Shown here in pieces: positions 5,999-13,098 of a stretch of 13,462 nt of DNA. A program made the position numbers and the translations under genes. How positions within the stretch are numbered: the stretch's first letter is position 1; every line of letters begins with the position of its first letter. The DNA is taken from NCBI GenBank assembly GCA_020024075.1, contig JAHHUJ010000031.1, forward strand, positions 1-13,462. Reading direction: 5' to 3'. The notes beneath the pieces are model-generated. The model saw only the letters and a list, made by a program, of their open reading frames with translations, had not been told where the DNA came from and made no database searches. Source of the stretch: Psychrobacter sp. GTDB taxonomy: Bacteria; Pseudomonadota; Gammaproteobacteria; Pseudomonadales; Moraxellaceae.

Positions 5999-8860
5999 AT
6001 GCCCTCTGAACATAGCTTGAATAATCCATTGACTCAAGATCAATCCCCCCTGACAGCCCACCAGATAACGGCAGAGCATATACAAAAGCTGAAAATAGCC
6101 AGCCCTTTTGCCTATCAAATCTGGGAGAGCAAACTCACCATTTGTCAAAACTTCTTAACCAGTTATCCCTTAGGGGAGGTACTAACTCGGCAGCAGATAT
6201 GTGATTTGATTGATGATTACACTTTGGATGATGGTCTAGAGGGAGAGCTTGAGCGGGCGGATGAAGTGGGCGTGATGAAAGGCCTGCGCCGACTGCGTGA
6301 GCTGCTTATGCTACGCTGGATATGGCAAGATGCTTTGGGTATCATCCCACTTGAGCAGCTGACTAGAGAGTTGTCTGATTTTGCCGATAATTGTCTTATT
6401 TTCGCTAAAGAGTATGCTTGGGAGCAATTGGTTGCACGCTACGGCAGACCAACGTATATCGATGAAAAAGGACAGCGTCAGTATGATGATATGGCGATAT
6501 TTGCCATGGGTAAGCTTGGGGCGCAAGAGCTCAACTTATCCAGTGATATTGACCTAATCTTCGTGCACCGTGCCCGGGGTGAGACTGATGGAGATAAATC
6601 GAAAGGCACTAAATGCATTGATAATAAGCGTTTTATGATTCGCTTGGGTCAAAGTATTATCAAGATTTTGGATACCTGTACCGCCGAGGGTTTTGTGTTT
6701 CGAGTCGATATGCGCCTAAGGCCTTGGGGTGAGGGTAGTGACTTGGCAATTCATCAGTCGGCATTAGAGAAGTACTTCTCTGTTCATGGCCGTGCTTGGG
6801 AAAGATTTGCTTGGTTAAAGGCCCGTATCGTCAATGAAGTAGAGCAAGACTTCGCGGATGAGCTTGAAGACATTGTCAGACCCTTTGTCTTTAGATATTA
6901 CGTAGATTACAGTGCCTTTGCCGCCTTGCGTGAAATGAAGTCATTGATTCAAAATCAAGTGGCACAGCGTGAGGATTTGGACAATATCAAACTGGGCGCT
7001 GGGGGTATTCGAGATATTGAATTTGTGGTGCAAGCCTTTCAGCTTATCTATGGCGGTCGTCACCCTCAGCTTGAGGTCAAGTCTTGCTTAAAAGCGATGC
7101 AGGCACTCAATGAATTTGACTTTATTGATGACAAAACTCATCAGCAGTTAGCAGACGCTTATCGTTTTTTGCGTAGAGTGGAGCATGGTATTCAAGCGAT
7201 ACATGATCAGCAGACTCAGCGTTTGCCGAGCAGTACTGAGTGTCAGAATAATTTGGCAGTGACCTTAGGCTTCAAGGATTGGCCGGCCTTTTTACAGCGC
7301 TTAAATGAGCATCGCCAGAATGTCAATGTGCCCTTCGATCGAATGGTCACTGAGCGTCAAACTCCAAAAGATATCACTGTGGCCAGTGATACGGAAGTGG
7401 AGAGTCTAGATAGCATTTTAAATGAAGAAAATAAAGCCAAACTTGAGCAGTTTTGGAACAGCAAGATGGTGACAAATCTGTCACAGGAAGCTCGAGAGCG
7501 TCTCGATGATGCTTACCCAGTATTGGTACATGCGCTTCTAGAACATGAAAAGACGCAGGGTTTGGCCAATGTGGCATTTCCGAGATTGCTGAATTTGATT
7601 GAGGCCATTTGTCGCCGCTCTATCTATTTGGTTATGCTGGCCGAAAACCCCAATGCCACAGTCAGTCTAATTCCCATGTTATCAGCCAGTCCTTGGATTG
7701 CAGGCGAGCTAACCCGTTATCCAGTATTGCTAGATTCATTTTTACAGCAGCGTTATCGTCACCTACCAGATAAAGAAGAGCTTGCTGATATTCTCCGTCA
7801 GCGACTATTGCGGGTAGAGCCTGATGATGAGGAGATGCTGCTGAACGTACTTCGACTGTTCAAAAACACTCAAGTATTGGCGGTGGCGGCCAGCGATGTC
7901 TTGGCTGAGCGGCCCATTATGAAAGTGTCTGACTCACTGACGGATATCGCTGAGGTAGTGCTTGAGTTTACTTTAGAGCGTGCATTTTCAGAATTGGTGA
8001 AGCGTCATGGCTATCCGATTAATCAGCAAGGTGAATCGGTGAATGAAGCCCATAACGGCTTTGCTATTATAGGGTACGGCAAGCTTGGGGGTATTGAGAT
8101 GTCTTATACCTCCGATCTTGATTTGGTATTTATTCATCAAATTAATGAGCAGGCGATGACCACAGGGGCAAAACCAGTGAGTGGTATGAAGTTTACCGCT
8201 CGTTTGGCCCAAAAGCTGATGACTTATCTAAATACCCAGACCCGTGATGGCCGTGCTTATGAGATTGATATGCGACTGCGCCCCTCAGGCAATGCTGGCA
8301 TGATGGTGGTCTCTAGCCGCTCCTTTGAGCGATATCAGTTAGAAAAAGCTTGGGTATGGGAGCATCAAGCTTTAGTGCGTGCTCGTGCTATCTGTGGTGA
8401 TAAACGAGTCATGAGTGCCTTTAACCATATCCGAAATCAGGTCTTAACGCGAAAAAGAGATATTGAAGACTTAAAGCAAGATGTCATTGAGATGCGCTCA
8501 AAAATGAAAGATCATTTAGGCAGCAATCAGCAAGCGCAGCAAGAAGGTAAGTTTCATCTTAAGCAAGATGCAGGCGGTATTGTCGATATTGAGTTTATGG
8601 CACAGTATGGCGTTTTGGCCCACGCTCATGACTACCCTGAACTGACAAAGTGGAGTGACAACGTCAGAATCTTTGAAAGCTTAGCTGAGGCCGGTGTATG
8701 GGATGCTGAAACTTGTGAAGGGCTTACCAAAGCTTATCTTCGACTAAGGGTTGCTATGCACCAAATCGCCTTGGGCAATGAGTCTATCGTGGTGGAATCT
8801 TCAGACTGGGAACAGACACGAGAGTATGTGATATCAAAGTGGAATGAGATTGTGGTATAG
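5999..8860 (+). CDS. glnE: Bifunctional glutamine synthetase adenylyltransferase/adenylyl-removing enzyme
   Basis: GlnE controls ammonia assimilation by adding AMP to, or phosphorolytically removing it from, a tyrosine of glutamine synthetase in response to glutamine and PII. The 953-residue length matches E. coli (946). Two nucleotidyltransferase domains are visible. The N-terminal (removase) one has GKLGAQELN at 171-179 and SDIDL at 182-186, followed by VDMRLRPWGEGSDLA. The C-terminal (transferase) one has GYGKLGGIEMS at 692-702 and SDLDL at 705-709, followed by IDMRLRPSGNAGMM. Each domain is followed by a conserved GGIRDIEF / GGIVDIEF helical segment. The ATG has AAGGAG (5981-5986), but 12 bases away, which is long; no better in-frame start exists. 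It precedes ilvE by 130 bases with no terminator between, as in Acinetobacter-type genomes. Confidence 0.97.
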   Translation: MPSEHSLNNPLTQDQSPLTAHQITAEHIQKLKIASPFAYQIWESKLTICQNFLTSYPLGEVLTRQQICDLIDDYTLDDGLEGELERADEVGVMKGLRRLRELLMLRWIWQDALGIIPLEQLTRELSDFADNCLIFAKEYAWEQLVARYGRPTYIDEKGQRQYDDMAIFAMGKLGAQELNLSSDIDLIFVHRARGETDGDKSKGTKCIDNKRFMIRLGQSIIKILDTCTAEGFVFRVDMRLRPWGEGSDLAIHQSALEKYFSVHGRAWERFAWLKARIVNEVEQDFADELEDIVRPFVFRYYVDYSAFAALREMKSLIQNQVAQREDLDNIKLGAGGIRDIEFVVQAFQLIYGGRHPQLEVKSCLKAMQALNEFDFIDDKTHQQLADAYRFLRRVEHGIQAIHDQQTQRLPSSTECQNNLAVTLGFKDWPAFLQRLNEHRQNVNVPFDRMVTERQTPKDITVASDTEVESLDSILNEENKAKLEQFWNSKMVTNLSQEARERLDDAYPVLVHALLEHEKTQGLANVAFPRLLNLIEAICRRSIYLVMLAENPNATVSLIPMLSASPWIAGELTRYPVLLDSFLQQRYRHLPDKEELADILRQRLLRVEPDDEEMLLNVLRLFKNTQVLAVAASDVLAERPIMKVSDSLTDIAEVVLEFTLERAFSELVKRHGYPINQQGESVNEAHNGFAIIGYGKLGGIEMSYTSDLDLVFIHQINEQAMTTGAKPVSGMKFTARLAQKLMTYLNTQTRDGRAYEIDMRLRPSGNAGMMVVSSRSFERYQLEKAWVWEHQALVRARAICGDKRVMSAFNHIRNQVLTRKRDIEDLKQDVIEMRSKMKDHLGSNQQAQQEGKFHLKQDAGGIVDIEFMAQYGVLAHAHDYPELTKWSDNVRIFESLAEAGVWDAETCEGLTKAYLRLRVAMHQIALGNESIVVESSDWEQTREYVISKWNEIVV

Positions 8861-8908
8861 CCTGAACAAGCGTATATAACCAAATCAAATGCCTGACAAA
8901 ACTAAAAA

Positions 8909-8940
8909 TTGATAGTCAATTTAAGTCGCAGTGATATACT
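8909..8940 (+). promoter_or_regulatory. Probable ilvE promoter, extended -10
   Basis: An extended -10 element TGATATACT (8932-8940) lies about 50 bases before the ATG of ilvE. A TTGATA hexamer at 8909-8914 is 20 bases upstream, too far for an ideal -35, but extended -10 promoters often do not need one. A 5-bp inverted repeat ATTGA TAG TCAAT (8908-8920) overlaps the -35 region and could be an operator. Transcription from here (about 8947) would leave only 11 bases before the upstream TTG at 8958, favouring the ATG at 8991 as the start. Confidence 0.5.
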
Positions 8941-8990
8941 AAAACGGTCTATCTATTTTGGTTATAACTAGATTGAAGAGAATAAGTATT

Positions 8991-9920
8991 ATGAGTATGG
9001 CAACGACAGAAGGCAAGCTTTGGTTTAATGGTGAGATGATTGACCAGCCTGATGCTAAAGTACATGTATTAACGCACAGCTTGCATTATGGCATGGCAGT
9101 CTTTGAAGGCGTTCGAGCTTATCAGACAGAGGACGGTAGAACTGCTATTTTTAGATTAGATGATCATACTGAGCGTCTATTGGGTTCTGCCAAGATATTT
9201 CAGCTAGATGTGCCCTATGACAAAGCCGCTCTAGATCAAGCTCAAAAAGAGGTCATCAAGCAAAATGGCTTCGACTCAGCCTATCTGCGTCCGCTTATCT
9301 GGGTAGGCGCTGAAAAGTTAGGTCTGTCTTCACGGAGCAATAGCATCAATGCTATGGTTGCTGCTTGGAAATGGGGCGCGTATTTGGGTGAAGAGGGTAT
9401 CCAAAAAGGAATTCGTGTTAAAACCTCGTCATACACACACCACATGACCAACGTGACTATGTGTAAAGCGAAAGCAGCCAGTAACTACCCAGTTTCAATT
9501 ATGGCCAACCAAGAAGTGACACGTAGCGGCTATGACGAAGCCATTTTAATGGATCCTCAAGGATATGTATGTCAGGGCTCAGGTGAGAACTTGTTTTTGG
9601 TTAAGAATGGAGAGCTACATACTCCTGATCTAGCGGGTGGTGCTCTTGATGGTATCACCCGTCGAACTATTATTCAGTTCGCTGAAGACTTGGGTATTAA
9701 AGTGGTTGAGCGCCGTATCACTCGTGATGAGTTTTACTTAGCAGATGAAGTATTTATGACGGGTACCGCAGCTGAGGTTACCCCAATCCGTGAATATGAT
9801 GACCGCACTATCGGTAATGGCGGGCGTGGTGAGCTAACTGAGAAGCTGCAAAGCTTGTATTTCGATGTGGTGCATGGCCGTAACGAGAAGTACCTGCATT
9901 GGTTGAGCTTTGTGGATTAA
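8991..9920 (+). CDS. ilvE: Branched-chain-amino-acid aminotransferase
   Basis: A fold-type IV pyridoxal-phosphate enzyme that catalyses the last step of valine, leucine and isoleucine synthesis: amino transfer from glutamate to the 2-oxo acid, in the cytoplasm. With the ATG at 8991 the protein starts MSMATTEGKLWFNGE and has 309 residues, the same as E. coli IlvE. A longer reading from a TTG at 8958 would add 11 residues that look unrelated to the family. Visible signatures are HVLTHSLHYGMAVFEG, YLRPLIWVG, KAKAASNYPVS with the PLP lysine at K161, GSGENLF, the GITRRTII helix and the EVFMTGTAAEVTPI cofactor-binding segment. GAAGAG at 8975-8980 serves as ribosome binding site. A rho-independent terminator follows 23 bases after the stop. 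Confidence 0.96.
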   Translation: MSMATTEGKLWFNGEMIDQPDAKVHVLTHSLHYGMAVFEGVRAYQTEDGRTAIFRLDDHTERLLGSAKIFQLDVPYDKAALDQAQKEVIKQNGFDSAYLRPLIWVGAEKLGLSSRSNSINAMVAAWKWGAYLGEEGIQKGIRVKTSSYTHHMTNVTMCKAKAASNYPVSIMANQEVTRSGYDEAILMDPQGYVCQGSGENLFLVKNGELHTPDLAGGALDGITRRTIIQFAEDLGIKVVERRITRDEFYLADEVFMTGTAAEVTPIREYDDRTIGNGGRGELTEKLQSLYFDVVHGRNEKYLHWLSFVD

Positions 9921-9943
9921 TCGAGTAACTTGTTTATAAACAT

Positions 9944-9973
9944 AGCCGGGCACTGAGTGTTCGGCTTTTTTTA
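9944..9973 (+). terminator. Rho-independent terminator of ilvE
   Basis: AGCCGGGCAC (9944-9953) pairs with GTGTTCGGCT (9957-9966) around a TGA loop, a 10-bp stem with two G-U pairs, followed by seven further T. It ends the glnE-ilvE transcription unit and marks the boundary with the polysaccharide genes to the right. Confidence 0.88.
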
Positions 9974-9981
9974 TATATTAA

Positions 9982-10010
9982 TTTAGGCTACCTGATATTT
10001 ACGATATAAT
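9982..10010 (+). promoter_or_regulatory. Probable galE promoter
   Basis: A perfect TATAAT (10005-10010) is preceded after 17 bases by TTTAGG (9982-9987), a weak 3 of 6 match to the -35 consensus. It would start transcription about 40 bases before galE, just after the ilvE terminator, so galE appears to have its own promoter. Confidence 0.5.
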
Positions 10011-10058
10011 TAGTATCGATGTATATAAATCTGCAAATAAAATAAGAGTACACACAGT

Positions 10059-11030
10059 ATGCTATTAGTTACCGGTGGTCTTGGTTATATAGGTAGTCAC
10101 TTTGCAGTGGTTGCTTTGCAGGCAGGTTATGAGGTTTTGGTACTTGATAACCTTTCAAATAGCCATGCCAATGTAAAAGAGAAAGTGGAAAAAATTACAC
10201 AGAAAAGTCTCGATTTTATTGAGGGAGATATCCGAGACGAAGAGTTACTGGATGATATTTTCAAACAATACTCTATTGAAGCTGTGATTCACTTTGCTGG
10301 CCTAAAAGCAGTTGCTGAATCGGTTGCTAAACCGCTATTGTATTATGATAACAATGTATCTGGTAGCTTATCTTTGCTAAAGGCTATGCAGAACAATAAG
10401 GTCAATAAAATTATTTTCTCGTCCTCTGCTACAGTCTATGGAGAGCCCAAATATTTACCCTATGATGAGCAGCATCCTACTAATCCAATTAATCCCTATG
10501 GATATACTAAATTACATGTAGAGCATATGTTACGTGATATTTGCACAGCAGATAATGCTTTTGCAGCAATAACTCTGCGTTATTTTAATCCAATAGGTGC
10601 TCATCCTTCAGGCTTAATTGGTGAGAACCCAAAAGATATTCCAAATAACTTAATGCCATATCTAATCAAGGTCGCTAATTCTGAACTGCCTTATTTGCAA
10701 GTATTCGGTGATGACTATGAAACGAGGGATGGTACTGGTGAGCGGGATTATATTAACGTTATGGATTTGGTAGAAGGACATTTGTCTGCGATTAACTATT
10801 TAGTAAACGCTGGATTTCATGTTTTTAATTTAGGTACAGGTAAGGGCACTACGGTACTTGAGTTGGTTAGTGCTTTTGAAACTGCGAATAATATAGTGAT
10901 TGAGAAGAAGATAAAGTCTAGACGTGAAGGTGACTTAGCTAAGTTTTGGGCAAAAGCAGATTTAGCCAAAAAAGAGCTACACTGGGAAGCCACAACTTCT
11001 TTATTAGACAGTTGCCGAATAGTACAATAG
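10059..11030 (+). CDS. galE: UDP-glucose 4-epimerase GalE, short C-terminus
   Basis: An NAD-dependent short-chain dehydrogenase-type epimerase that interconverts UDP-glucose and UDP-galactose in the cytoplasm, here presumably supplying UDP-Gal for surface glycans. The NAD site TGGLGYIGS is at 5-13, HFAGLKAVAESV at 78-89, and the catalytic SSSATVYG at 121-128 is followed by the YxxxK pair Y147/K151. NP.GYTKLHVE, RYFNPIGAHPSG and GERDYINVMDLVEGH follow as expected. The protein has 323 residues against 338 in E. coli. It ends at LHWEATTSLLDSCRIVQ, without the usual terminal helix and its W-x-WQ-x2-NP-x-G tail, and no other frame restores that tail downstream. TAAGAG (10043-10048) is the ribosome binding site. 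It converges on the next epimerase gene across a bidirectional terminator. UDP-GlcNAc specificity cannot be excluded. Confidence 0.9.
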   Translation: MLLVTGGLGYIGSHFAVVALQAGYEVLVLDNLSNSHANVKEKVEKITQKSLDFIEGDIRDEELLDDIFKQYSIEAVIHFAGLKAVAESVAKPLLYYDNNVSGSLSLLKAMQNNKVNKIIFSSSATVYGEPKYLPYDEQHPTNPINPYGYTKLHVEHMLRDICTADNAFAAITLRYFNPIGAHPSGLIGENPKDIPNNLMPYLIKVANSELPYLQVFGDDYETRDGTGERDYINVMDLVEGHLSAINYLVNAGFHVFNLGTGKGTTVLELVSAFETANNIVIEKKIKSRREGDLAKFWAKADLAKKELHWEATTSLLDSCRIVQ

Positions 11031-11085
11031 TTATAGCTTTTAGAGTGATTATATAGTATATACGTGGAAGTTGTATTTTGTCACG

Positions 11086-11124
11086 AAAAAAAAGAGCCGG
11101 TCGTTAAAACTGGCTCTTTTGATT
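11086..11124. terminator. Bidirectional rho-independent terminator between convergent epimerase genes
   Basis: AAAAGAGCCGGT (11090-11101) pairs with ACTGGCTCTTTT (11109-11120) around a CGTTAAA loop; the 12-bp stem has one imperfect pair. A run of eight A on the left (11086-11093) becomes the T-tract for minus-strand transcripts, and TTTT on the right serves plus-strand transcripts. It therefore ends both galE and the convergent epimerase gene; the minus-strand form looks stronger. Confidence 0.85.
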
Positions 11125-11161
11125 ATCTGACTCTTTTGATTAACTGGCTTTTTTGATTATA
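11111..11161. repeat. Three 17-bp tandem repeats built from the terminator's right arm
   Basis: Copies at 11111-11127 (TGGCTCTTTTGATTATC), 11128-11144 (TGACTCTTTTGATTAAC) and 11145-11161 (TGGCTTTTTTGATTATA) follow one another without a gap. The first copy is also the right arm of the terminator stem, so the second and third are potential alternative partners for the left arm. Confidence 0.85.
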
Positions 11162-11199
11162 TAGATAGCCTGAATAAATGGGTAAAGTAAATACATACA

Positions 11200-12255
11200 T
11201 TATTTTTTAAAATAATCACGATACCAGGTAGCAAAGTGTTTGATACCTTCCGCTAAATCTGTATTTGGTTTAAAGCCAGTTAATTGAGTTAACGAGCTAG
11301 AGTCTGCATAAGTAGAGGCCACATCACCTGGCTGCATCTCCATCATAATCTTCTGGGCTTCTATACCAAATTCTGCCTCTAAGGTATGAATAAAGTCCAT
11401 TAAATTTACCGGAGAGTTGTTACCAATATTATAAAGGCGATAAGGAGCAGAAGAGGTCTCTGGGCTAGGTTGTAGTGGATCAAACCTTGGCGCTGCCACA
11501 TCTTTACTACCAGCAGGCGTATCCAAAATTGCCACAACACCTTCGGCAATATCACCAACATAGGTGAAGTCGCGGCTCATGTCTCCATGGTTGAATACCT
11601 TTATAGGGCGGTTGTTAGAGATGGCATCAGCGAATAGCATAGGTGCCATATCAGGGCGTCCCCAAGGGCCATATACAGTAAAGAAGCGTAAGCCGGTACA
11701 GCGAATACCAAATAGATGAGCATAAGTGTGTGCCATCATCTCATTTGATTTCTTAGTGGCTGCATATAAAGAGACGGGGTGATCGGTGTGATCTGAGGTC
11801 TTAAATGGCTGTGCTTGGTTTAAACCATACACAGAGGAGCTAGAAGCAAAACATAAGTTATCAATATTATGCTGACGACAGCCTTCTAAAATATTCAAAA
11901 ACCCAACTACGTTAGTTTCGACATATACATGCGGGTTTTCGATAGAGTAGCGAACACCGGCTTGTGCTGCTAAATGGCACACAGCATCGAACGGGTGTTC
12001 CTCAAATAAGGACTCCATATCACTGCGGCTTGCTATATCTAATTTAACAAATTTAAAGTTGTCATTATGTGAGATAAAGCCATCGTTTTCATTAGCTTGC
12101 TCAATACCTAGCTCTTTTAATCTAGCAAGCTTTAACGAGACATCATAATAATCATTGAGATTATCGATACCCACAACTTCATCACCGCGTTGAAGTAGTT
12201 TTTGGCATACAAAAAAGCCGATGAAGCCTGCTGCGCCAGTTACTAGTATTTTCAT
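11200..12255 (-). CDS. NAD-dependent epimerase, UDP-glucuronate 4-epimerase type
   Basis: A 351-residue extended short-chain dehydrogenase that most resembles bacterial UDP-glucuronate 4-epimerases (CapI/Uge type), which convert UDP-GlcA to UDP-GalA for capsule or lipopolysaccharide synthesis. It starts with the Rossmann motif GAAGFIG (7-13) and the family-typical GIDNLNDYYDVSLKLARL (29-46). It continues with LAAQAGVRYSIENP, the catalytic SSSSVYG (138-144), Y164/K168 of YAATKKSNE, and RFFTVYGPWGRPDMA. A proline/serine-rich insertion before SAPYRLYNIGN is also typical. It is in the same direction as the YrbL-like genes and 119 bases after the first. The ribosome binding site is weak (TTGGA). 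An activity on another UDP-sugar is possible. No UDP-glucose dehydrogenase gene is visible in the window to make its presumed substrate. Confidence 0.86.
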   Translation of the reverse strand: MKILVTGAAGFIGFFVCQKLLQRGDEVVGIDNLNDYYDVSLKLARLKELGIEQANENDGFISHNDNFKFVKLDIASRSDMESLFEEHPFDAVCHLAAQAGVRYSIENPHVYVETNVVGFLNILEGCRQHNIDNLCFASSSSVYGLNQAQPFKTSDHTDHPVSLYAATKKSNEMMAHTYAHLFGIRCTGLRFFTVYGPWGRPDMAPMLFADAISNNRPIKVFNHGDMSRDFTYVGDIAEGVVAILDTPAGSKDVAAPRFDPLQPSPETSSAPYRLYNIGNNSPVNLMDFIHTLEAEFGIEAQKIMMEMQPGDVASTYADSSSLTQLTGFKPNTDLAEGIKHFATWYRDYFKK

Positions 12256-12297
12256 TTAATGAATCCAACTATTTTTATTTGGTTTTAGACATTAACC

Positions 12298-12323
12298 TTT
12301 CTACTAAACTTTAATTGTAGAAA
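12298..12323. repeat. Inverted repeat upstream of the UDP-GlcA epimerase-like gene
   Basis: TTTCTAC (12298-12304) and GTAGAAA (12317-12323) form a perfect 7-bp inverted repeat around 12 bases, roughly 45-70 bases upstream of the start of the minus-strand epimerase gene. It lacks a T-tract on the side a terminator needs, so a regulator site or a chance palindrome is more likely. Confidence 0.3.
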
Positions 12324-12374
12324 AAAGATAGTCCTATATTTTGTAGTAGCGAATACAAACCATTTTAGAAGGTT

Positions 12375-13001
12375 CTATTGAGTATAATAAGTGATTTGAC
12401 TCTTTATTTTATCCTCAACCTTCCTAATATTACGGGTATTAATGGTTTTACTCATAGCTCTGAAGGGAATCACTAATTTCTCACCAATACCATCGACTAA
12501 TACAAATTCTGGACGGTCTTGGCGTTGTTCGGTATACATAATACCAGCTATATTGACTTCACCATATACGATATGTAAATCAATACATTCCTCAAAGAAT
12601 CTATCTAATGCCACAGCATGCTTTTCAGTAAATAACTGCTGTTTTTCTAGCTCATATAAGGTGATAGGCTTATTATTAGGACCTAATACCTTTTCAGTTA
12701 CTAAACCTAGACCCTCATCAGTTGCTATAAAGCCATACACGGTTTCGATAGGAAAAACGAATCTTTTTTTACCATAGTTGGTTTTACATAGCTGAAGATA
12801 TTGCAATAGCTCTCTGCGAAACTGTTTATAAATACCTTGAGCATGATGAGCACGCAGATTATGCTGACCTTTTCTGCCCCCATCCTCTGTTGCGTGTTCA
12901 GACTTCATAACTTTAATTACTTTAAAGTTATCTTCTGGATGCTGAAAGACTCTTTTTTGGGTGCCTTCATCTATCAATTTGAGGTCTTTGGTAAGTATCA
13001 T
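12375..13001 (-). CDS. YrbL-family (PhoP-regulated network) kinase-fold-like protein, copy 1
   Basis: A 208-residue protein resembling the YrbL-PhoP_reg family (E. coli YrbL is about 210 aa), whose fold is grouped with protein kinases and small-molecule phosphotransferases and whose substrate is unknown. Kinase-like landmarks can be proposed. FKVIKVM (26-32) with K30 is like the ATP-binding lysine; RREL with E64 is like the helix C glutamate. YGEVNIAGIMYT (146-157), with E148 and N150, sits at the catalytic-loop position, and FVLVDGIG (166-173) with D170 at the metal-binding DFG position. No signal peptide or membrane segment is seen. The ATG has AAAAGG (13008-13013 on the minus strand) 6 bases away. 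A paralogue lies immediately upstream. In a polysaccharide locus a role as a sugar or core kinase is conceivable but only inferred. Confidence 0.78.
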   Translation of the reverse strand: MILTKDLKLIDEGTQKRVFQHPEDNFKVIKVMKSEHATEDGGRKGQHNLRAHHAQGIYKQFRRELLQYLQLCKTNYGKKRFVFPIETVYGFIATDEGLGLVTEKVLGPNNKPITLYELEKQQLFTEKHAVALDRFFEECIDLHIVYGEVNIAGIMYTEQRQDRPEFVLVDGIGEKLVIPFRAMSKTINTRNIRKVEDKIKSQITYYTQ

Positions 13002-13098
13002 AGTTAACCTTTTAACTTATATAAAGCGATAGCAAACTGAACAATATTAGGCTTTATGTGTAGGAATATATAAAAATATAAAGCTTATTACGAACAAG

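Noticed and set aside
8958..8990. TTG start that would lengthen IlvE by 11 residues
   Set aside because: The added residues do not look like IlvE, the resulting 320 aa exceeds the usual length, and the likely promoter would start transcription only about 11 bases upstream. The ATG at 8991 gives exactly 309 residues.
12442..12777. Open frame of 111 codons on the plus strand
   Set aside because: It lies wholly antisense to the first YrbL-like gene, which has a recognisable family sequence and a good ribosome binding site; the plus-strand product resembles nothing.
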